From NCBI GenBank assembly GCA_903879975.1, contig CAIRNL010000488.1, positions 1-11,990 of the forward strand: 11,990 bases of DNA, given 5' to 3'. The DNA comes from an uncultured Chloroflexota bacterium. Lineage in GTDB: Bacteria > Chloroflexota > Anaerolineae > Caldilineales > Caldilineaceae. Made by a program: the position numbers and the translations under genes. The notes under the pieces are model-generated. The model saw only the letters and a program-made list of their open reading frames with translations. It searched no databases and was not told the origin of the DNA. Numbering within the stretch: position 1 is the stretch's first letter; each line of letters opens with the position of its first letter. This document shows positions 8,348 through 11,990 of this stretch, one piece after another.

Positions 8348-8545
8348 GTTCTGAGTCTCCTGTGGGCAGGCATCGCTCAGCGCCCAGGCGCTGGCGACAA
8401 AGAAAGCCGGGCCAGCCTGTCGCCTTGTCGGCGTGCTGCGAGACCCAGGTGCAGGCCGGGCCATGGCGCACAGTGCCGCCGTACACAGTGGCTCGGACGT
8501 CAGCTGGACCTTTGCGCCAGACTCGCAGCACAGTGGCGGCGCTCG
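8348..8545 (-). promoter_or_regulatory. Long structured 5' leader of the GNAT gene
   Basis: From the predicted start near 8545 to the ATG there are about 198 nt with unusually clean pairing. A 10-bp perfect long-range stem (8433-8442 with 8522-8531) closes a domain of 79 nt. A 7-bp stem GGCGACA/TGTCGCC (8393-8399 with 8418-8424) and a 6-bp hairpin CAGCGC-CCAG-GCGCTG (8378-8393) follow toward the ribosome binding site. CACAGTG occurs three times on the plus strand (8469, 8484, 8529), at spacings of 15 and 45. This could be a cis-regulatory RNA; it matches no riboswitch class I recognise. GC-rich DNA forms stems by chance, so confidence is limited. Confidence 0.35.
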
Positions 8546-8551
8546 CACGCA

Positions 8552-8580
8552 ATTGTAGATGGCCCAGCATGGACTGTCAA
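8552..8580 (-). promoter_or_regulatory. Strong sigma-70 promoter of the GNAT gene
   Basis: Reading leftward, a perfect TTGACA (8580-8575) is separated by exactly 17 nt from TACAAT (8557-8552), the best -35/-10 pair in the window. The start would be near 8545, about 200 nt before the GNAT ATG. The -35 hexamer is the end of a 39-bp block that is repeated upstream. Confidence 0.7.
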
Positions 8581-8685
8581 CGCCCCCACCCCACGGAAGG
8601 CCTGCTTCACCGATCTGCTCTACCATGCTGTAGCGAGCGAGATCAGCTGTCAACGCCGTCGCCCCATGGAAGGCCTGCCTCACGG
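8574..8685. repeat. Duplicated 39-bp block ending in TTGACA upstream of the GNAT promoter
   Basis: Positions 8574-8612 and 8647-8685 agree at 33 of 39 bases, 73 bp apart, sharing CTGTCAACGCC and GGAAGGCCTGC. In the promoter's orientation both copies end in TTGACA. Only the copy nearer the gene has a good -10 at 17 nt; the other is followed by TACAGC at 15 nt. This looks like a duplicated promoter-upstream or operator region. The remaining part of the gap, 8686-8817, shows no gene or clear signal. Confidence 0.6.
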
Positions 8686-8817
8686 TTGGGCACGCCCCAG
8701 GCTGAATGGCTCCCATCGAGGAAGTACGCTGCTCTCCCGCCCCTGCCAAAGAAAAGGTCGATCGAAGCTTTCTAAAACCTATCGCTTGACCGCTCGCTAG
8801 GGTAGCAATTCATGCCT

Positions 8818-8866
8818 GACTCGTGCTCCTTGCCTCGTGCCCCCTGCTTCGTGACTCGTGACTCGT
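8818..8866. repeat. Seven-unit heptamer tandem repeat (GnCTCGT-like)
   Basis: Seven consecutive 7-bp units: GACTCGT, GCTCCTT, GCCTCGT, GCCCCCT, GCTTCGT, GACTCGT, GACTCGT. Every unit begins with G and five of seven end TCGT. It directly abuts the Crp/Fnr promoter: the last units supply its -35-like GTGACT. Such heptamer tracts are known as fast-changing intergenic repeats in some bacteria; a regulatory role here is inference. Confidence 0.7.
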
Positions 8867-8879
8867 GCTGTGATATGAT
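8851..8879 (+). promoter_or_regulatory. Near-leaderless promoter of the Crp/Fnr gene
   Basis: TGATATGAT (8871-8879) is an extended -10 box; GTGACT at 8851-8856 lies 17 nt upstream as a 4-of-6 match to the -35. The start would fall near 8886, only 2-3 nt before the ATG at 8889, and no Shine-Dalgarno is present, so the message is probably leaderless. A TGTGA half-site (8869-8873) overlaps the -10 and could allow autoregulation. Confidence 0.55.
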
Positions 8880-8888
8880 CGCATCGCT

Positions 8889-9578
8889 ATGCCTCTGCCA
8901 GACCGTGAAACGCTGCGCCAGCAACTCTCTACACTGCCATACTTCGCTGGGTTAGCGCCACCCGTGCTGGCCGCTGTCGTGGACCTGGCCGTCTGGCAGG
9001 AACCTGTCGCAGGCAGCGTGGTCTTCCTGGAAGGGGACCTCAACGCCGGCCTCTACCTGTTACACCGGGGATGGATCAAGGTCGTCAAGCTCTCGGTCGA
9101 CGGGCGAGAGCAGGTGCTGCGTTATTTTGGTCCGGGCGAATCCTTTCATGAGATTGGCATCTTCCTGGCACGGCCTAATCCGGCGACAGCGATTGCCCTG
9201 GAGCCATGCGGCCTGTGGCTGTTGCGCCGTGACCTGCTGCAACCCGTGCTGGTCTCGCACCCCAACGTCATGCTGCGTGTAATGGCCAACATGGCCGATC
9301 GCATGGCCTACCTGGCCGGGCTAGTGGCCGACCTCTCGCTGCATACGGTGGAGGTACGTCTGGCCCGGCTGCTCCTGGACGAAGCCGAAGCCGGCACGCT
9401 CGCCCGTCCGCCCTGGCTGACGCAAGCCGAACTTGCTGCGCGCCTGGGCACGGTGCCCGATGTACTGAGTCGTGTGTTGCGCTCGCTGGACGATGCCGGT
9501 CTCGTCCGGGTAGACCGGCGCCAGATCGCCGTACTCGACCGCAGCGGCCTGGCGGAACGCGCTCGTCTCGACGAGTAG
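8889..9578 (+). CDS. Crp/Fnr-family transcription regulator
   Basis: The 229-residue protein has an N-terminal cyclic-nucleotide-binding-like beta-roll (about 17-120), the long dimerisation helix (about 123-150) and a C-terminal winged helix (about 152-215). The recognition helix reads VPDVLSRVLRSL (189-200); the S-R pair (194-195) aligns with S212-R213 of FNR, and D191 takes the place of E209, so its DNA preference may be FNR/DNR-like and not strictly CRP-like. It has only one cysteine (C107) and no N-terminal cluster, so it cannot be an oxygen sensor of the FNR iron-sulphur type. The ligand could be haem, a nucleotide or none. It precedes a cupin/membrane-protein pair transcribed from its own promoter, a plausible target. 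Confidence 0.93.
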   Translation: MPLPDRETLRQQLSTLPYFAGLAPPVLAAVVDLAVWQEPVAGSVVFLEGDLNAGLYLLHRGWIKVVKLSVDGREQVLRYFGPGESFHEIGIFLARPNPATAIALEPCGLWLLRRDLLQPVLVSHPNVMLRVMANMADRMAYLAGLVADLSLHTVEVRLARLLLDEAEAGTLARPPWLTQAELAARLGTVPDVLSRVLRSLDDAGLVRVDRRQIAVLDRSGLAERARLDE

Positions 9579-9614
9579 CCCATTCCACAGTTCACACCGC
9601 ACTGTCGGCTCGCT

Positions 9615-9642
9615 GCGCGCGTGCGGGTCATGCACGCAGCGC
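9615..9642 (+). terminator. GC-rich hairpin after the Crp/Fnr gene
   Basis: GCGC-GCGTGC pairs with GCACGC-A-GCGC around a 7-nt loop: ten pairs with one bulged A. It lies 36 bp after the regulator's stop. Only TCCCTT follows, so it is a poor intrinsic terminator, but its position before the next promoter fits. Confidence 0.35.
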
Positions 9643-9649
9643 TCCCTTC

Positions 9650-9716
9650 AAAGTCGACAAAAGTCGTGGACGCAGACGCTGCGCCTCTCTATAATCGCGG
9701 CCAGTGACTTTTCGAC
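9650..9716 (+). promoter_or_regulatory. Promoter of the cupin/membrane-protein operon with flanking repeats
   Basis: A perfect TATAAT (9690-9695) is preceded at 17 nt by TGGACG (9667-9672, 4 of 6). Immediately upstream of the -35, AAAGTCG occurs twice exactly one helical turn apart (9650-9656 and 9660-9666), and ACTTTTCGAC (9707-9716) follows the start as a near inverted copy. This arrangement, centred near -44 and +10, looks like an activator or operator site. It does not match the usual CRP or FNR half-sites. Confidence 0.6.
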
Positions 9717-9738
9717 GGGTGATTCAGGAGAAACCAAT

Positions 9739-9975
9739 ATGCCCACCGCAATCACAATCCCTGCCCCTCCCGATGTAACCGTTCGTGATCTGGCGCTCTT
9801 TGCTGCCGCCAGCCCGCGCCCGCAGTTCCAGGTCGATAGCGAGAAACTCAAGGGTCTCGTCGCTGCGCTCGAGCCTGGTCAGTGCATCCCAATACATTCC
9901 GAAGTTCTAGCCGTCTACGATTGCATCGAAGCGACCAGTCATCTCATCTTTCTCGCGGCCAAGGCCGGCAACTGA
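9739..9975 (+). CDS. Small cupin-like protein, apparently lacking its core
   Basis: The 78-residue protein is well started (AGGAG, 8 nt before the ATG). Residues 29-60, with QFQVDSEKLK and LEPGQCIPIHSEVLAVY, resemble the first half of small single-domain cupins (an 'EPGQ.IP.H....AVY' run), and the end LIFLAAKAGN resembles their last strand. The family is usually about 105-115 residues; here the middle, including the second metal-histidine motif, seems missing at about residue 61-65. Only H53 of the usual metal ligands remains. If so, it is an internally deleted in-frame copy and may not bind metal. The family resemblance is from memory and is moderate. Its stop is 14 bp before the membrane protein start. 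Confidence 0.6.
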   Translation: MPTAITIPAPPDVTVRDLALFAAASPRPQFQVDSEKLKGLVAALEPGQCIPIHSEVLAVYDCIEATSHLIFLAAKAGN

Positions 9976-9989
9976 AACGGAGCGATCTC

Positions 9990-11199
9990 ATGCTGAACCC
10001 ATTCCTCCTCATGGCCGTCTTTTACCTGTTCCTCGCCCTCCTGGCTGCGGCCGACGTGGCCCTGACCAGCTTCTCCTTGCTGCCGTGGTTTACCGGACTC
10101 CCGTGGCTGCGCGTTCACTTCATCACCCTCGGCCTCTTGGCTGAAACTGCCTTCGGCACCTTGCCGATCCTACAGGCCGCGCGGCGCAGCGTGCCGGCCC
10201 CGGCCACGCGGTGGGACATCTGGCTGCTGCTCAATGCCGGGATCGTCTTGCTGATCGCCGGCATTCCAGCCGTCAGCACTGGGCTGATCATGGCTGGCGG
10301 GACGCTGATCTTCGTTGCTGCGCTCCTGTTGGTGGTGCAACTGGTCACCATCGGCAGCAGGGCCGGCCAAGATTCGGGCAGCGGCAAATTCTATGCCATG
10401 AGCCTGTTTTTTTTTGCTGGTGGGCGTCCTCATCGGTACCGGCCTCTGGATTGGCTGGAGTGCGCCACTTCACATCGGCGTGCCCAAGGAAGCGCACATT
10501 CACGCCAATAGCTGGGGCTTTGCATCGCTGCTTTTTGCAGGCCTGATCGTCGACCTCGCAGCGGACATTACCCGATCCCCGTTGGCAGGTCGGCGTACTG
10601 TCGACGTTATCTTCTGGTGCATGATCCTGGGCGCGCTCGGTCTGGTTGTGGGTCCGTGGCTGGGGGGCAACCTGCTGGCAACCGTCCCCGGTCTTGTGCT
10701 TCACATTGCTGCGACCGTTGCACTGCTCGTCCTGCTCGTGCGCATGCTCCGACGGCACGGCGGCTTTGTCCGGGCTGGTGCCTGGCATCTCGCCCTTTCC
10801 TACGTGTGGATTCTGCTGCCGGTCCTGGTGGCGCCGCTCATTCTGCTCGGCGTGGCAGGTATACCGGGCGCTGACGTGGAAGCGACGGCGCCGCAGGCGC
10901 TCATCTACGGCTGGGTACTGCAATTTTTGTTCGCCGTGGTTCCCTACTTCGCCGCGCGTTGGCTCCTCCAGGCGCCCGATGCCCGGCTGGGCGGAAACTG
11001 GCTGAGTCTTGTGACGGCCAATGCAGGGAGTGCACTCATCTGGGTCAGTATCTTCCTCACCGGCATCCGCGCTGAGTTGCAGGGCGTTGCCTACATCTTG
11101 CTGGCAGTATCGCTGGTTGCAGCGGCATGGGAAGCCGGCACGATCACGCTGGCCGCGCTGCGTAATGCAGAACGGGCGCGTCGCCCAGCCGTAGCATAG
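9990..11199 (+). CDS. Polytopic membrane protein, frame broken at a T9 run
   Basis: Two frames make one protein. Codons 1-139 from the ATG at 9990 (GGAG, 7 nt upstream) run in frame to a T9 tract at 10407-10415; the zero frame then continues into non-membrane sequence and ends at 10511. Removing one T joins it to the +1 frame, open to 11199, giving about 402 residues with roughly ten to twelve hydrophobic segments across the junction. Histidines lie in RVHFITLG (H43), AHIHANSWGF (H169, H171 in the joined protein), VLHIA (H238) and AWHLAL (H266). This pattern recalls haem-binding membrane proteins such as NnrS or haem-copper oxidase subunit I, but I cannot place it in a family. The break may be a sequencing error, a real mutation, or slippage. 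Confidence 0.7.
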
Positions 11200-11232
11200 T
11201 TCGCCACGCTGGGCGCAGCCGGCCGTTCCAGC

Positions 11233-11386
11233 AAGAAAAAGCCCAGCTCCATGCAGCTGGGCTTTGTAATCGATCATGTTCAATCTCTGTTTCAGTACCG
11301 AAAACGCTGCTGCTCCCGCAGTCGTTCCCGGTCGAGCACGCATCATGTTCGGCAATTCTGCATGGCTGGCATTTACCAGCACATCG
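11233..11386 (-). ncRNA. Candidate Crp-regulated small RNA
   Basis: Reading leftward, a predicted start near 11386 (7 nt after TATAAT) and a Rho-independent terminator at 11265-11233 (8 GC-rich pairs plus UUUUUCUU) bound about 154 nt. The 5' end folds as GCTGG-TAAATG-CCAGC. The 9-mer GAACATGAT occurs twice (11350-11342 and 11281-11273), which could be paired target-binding sites. No good small reading frame is present: the only long frame runs through the terminator and antisense to the membrane protein. It could also be the 3' end of the nucleoside hydrolase message with its own promoter. Confidence 0.45.
11238..11265. terminator. Bidirectional Rho-independent terminator
   Basis: AAAGCCCAGCT (11238-11248) and AGCTGGGCTTT (11255-11265) form a perfect 11-bp stem with a 6-nt loop. 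On the plus strand it lies 39 bp after the membrane protein's stop, with a short U-run; on the minus strand the U-run is longer (UUUUUCUU), so it should work best for leftward transcription. Confidence 0.85.
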
Positions 11387-11392
11387 AATGAG

Positions 11393-11398
11393 ATTATA
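11393..11398 (-). promoter_or_regulatory. TATAAT -10 box of the leftward transcript
   Basis: Reading leftward, a perfect TATAAT with no good -35 hexamer 16-18 nt upstream (CATGTT at 17). A poor -35 with an activator site in its place is typical of class-II Crp-dependent promoters. The start would be near 11386. Confidence 0.55.
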
Positions 11399-11407
11399 CG
11401 CAGCGCG

Positions 11408-11435
11408 TCACAATGAACATGTGATGAAATTCACA
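11408..11435. promoter_or_regulatory. Crp-type binding site with an extra half-site
   Basis: TGTGA-TGAAAT-TCACA (11420-11435) is a perfect palindromic match to the CRP core TGTGA-N6-TCACA. Its centre, 11427.5, is 41-42 nt upstream of the start predicted from the leftward TATAAT, the class-II activation position. A further TCACA (11408-11412) sits 7 nt to the left, and TCACAAT is thereby repeated 23 bp apart. Confidence 0.65.
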
Positions 11436-11473
11436 ATATTTGCTCGATCGATCCGGCAGCAGCGAAGACGGCT

Positions 11474-11990
11474 TCAGCGGGCACCCGTTGCCCCAAAATA
11501 GGCTGCAAAGAAGAGATGCGGGTCAACGGCCAGCGCAACTTCGTGTGGGCCGTTCTCCACGCGGTCGAAGTAGGTCACACCCGCCAGACGTTGGCTGGCA
11601 AGTTCAATACTCACTTCGCCGTGCGCGTAGTGGCAGACGGTGTCGTCGAAGATCGAGACAGCAGCCAGCGGGTCATGGAAGATGACCTCGCCGCGCTGGT
11701 TGAACCACACCTCAGCCATGTCCAACACGGGGCGCAGCAGCGGCGCCTGGAAGCGGCGGCGCACCTCGGCGGCATCCATGCGCACTTGCATCGTCACGTC
11801 GAGTCCCACGGAACGATGGAGGGGCGCGCGCGCGTTGTAGACAATCGCAGCTGCATGCGGATCGTTGAGCGAGTTCCACTCGTTGACCCGACCCTCGAAG
11901 TCCAGCCCACGACCAAAGCAGCCGATCATGAGATAGAGCGCCTTGAGCAGACTGGGGATCTCGGGGTCGAGGGTGAAGAGCAGCGCCAGA
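11474..11990 (-). CDS. Inosine/uridine-preferring nucleoside hydrolase family protein (C-terminal part)
   Basis: The gene enters from the right edge; 171 codons are visible, without the N-terminal DxDxxxDD calcium loop. The visible part starts LALLFTLDPEIPSLLKALYL, the segment that normally follows 'GPLTN' in this family, then IGCFGR...VNEWNSLNDPHAA in place of the usual MGG...EFN...DPEAA, then VGLDVT, and the C-terminal FHDPLAAVSIFD with the His and Asp that line the active site and bind calcium. These enzymes split ribonucleosides into base and ribose. The MGG-to-IGC change and the EWN form are unusual but conservative. No terminator directly follows the stop; transcripts could run to 11238-11265. 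Confidence 0.88.
   Translation of the reverse strand, partial: LALLFTLDPEIPSLLKALYLMIGCFGRGLDFEGRVNEWNSLNDPHAAAIVYNARAPLHRSVGLDVTMQVRMDAAEVRRRFQAPLLRPVLDMAEVWFNQRGEVIFHDPLAAVSIFDDTVCHYAHGEVSIELASQRLAGVTYFDRVENGPHEVALAVDPHLFFAAYFGATGAR

Noticed and set aside
8348..8749. In-frame upstream extension of the GNAT protein to 308 residues
   Set aside because: The added residues have no protein-like pattern, a strong promoter and a ribosome binding site lie inside the stretch, and GC-rich DNA leaves such frames open by chance.
7688..8800. Plus-strand frame of 370 codons across the GNAT gene
   Set aside because: Antisense to the GNAT domain and without ribosome binding site or recognisable domain.
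8818..8866. CRISPR-like array
   Set aside because: Units are 7 bp and contiguous with no spacers; it is a simple tandem repeat.
9739..9975. DUF2249-type protein, as often found near Crp/Fnr genes
   Set aside because: The typical DUF2249 sequence pattern is absent; the cupin-like EPGQxIPxH run fits better.
10345..11382. Minus-strand frame of 345 codons downstream of the leftward promoter
   Set aside because: It reads through the strong terminator at 11238-11265 and is antisense to the membrane protein; composition is not protein-like. The RNA was therefore judged non-coding.
11420..11470. Rightward promoter activated by the Crp site
   Set aside because: No -10 box lies at the right distance on the plus strand, and such a transcript would be antisense to the nucleoside hydrolase.

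Overview
The window comes from a GC-rich bacterium with ordinary sigma-70 promoters (several extended -10 boxes of the form TGnTATAAT) and Shine-Dalgarno starts. The gene mix (short FtsK, PlsY, a soluble P450, a sugar-propeller enzyme, a nucleoside hydrolase, a Crp/Fnr regulator beside a multi-spanning membrane protein) and the heptamer repeats suggest Chloroflexota, perhaps Caldilinea-like. This is a guess from gene style and not a placement.

Layout. (1) 1-2845, minus strand: ftsK (260-2845), then a 27-codon reading frame with a strong ribosome binding site, overlapping the start of a window-truncated amidohydrolase of the dihydropyrimidinase/allantoinase type. The ftsK promoter carries a 14/14 match to the Gram-positive LexA (SOS) box. 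(2) 3092-4078, minus strand: a cytosolic five-bladed-propeller glycosidase or phosphorylase-like protein. Its leader contains a 16-codon scrap that looks like the start of a lost aldo/keto reductase. (3) 4270-7758, plus strand: a tight operon of hypothetical protein, cytochrome P450, membrane-anchored GT2 glycosyltransferase and PlsY-type acyltransferase. This could be a hydroxylate-glycosylate-acylate route to a membrane lipid or carotenoid. (4) 7823-8347, minus strand: a GNAT acetyltransferase with a very good promoter, a duplicated 39-bp upstream block and a roughly 200-nt leader rich in perfect stems. (5) 8889-11199, plus strand: a Crp/Fnr regulator with a heptamer-repeat, nearly leaderless promoter; then a separately promoted pair made of a shortened cupin and a polytopic membrane protein, the latter broken by a T9 homopolymer frameshift. 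(6) 11233-11435: a terminator and, reading leftward, a textbook class-II Crp site, TATAAT box and strong terminator. Together they outline an unannotated transcript of about 150 nt with no convincing gene in it. (7) 11474-11990, minus strand: the C-terminal part of an inosine/uridine-type nucleoside hydrolase, cut by the window edge.

The most interesting signals are regulatory: the candidate Crp-dependent small RNA, the SOS box on ftsK, the homopolymer frameshift (error, decay or slippage), a perfect 20-bp inverted repeat translated inside the FtsK linker, and the P450-GT2-PlsY operon. No tRNA, rRNA, CRISPR array, transposase or phage gene was seen.
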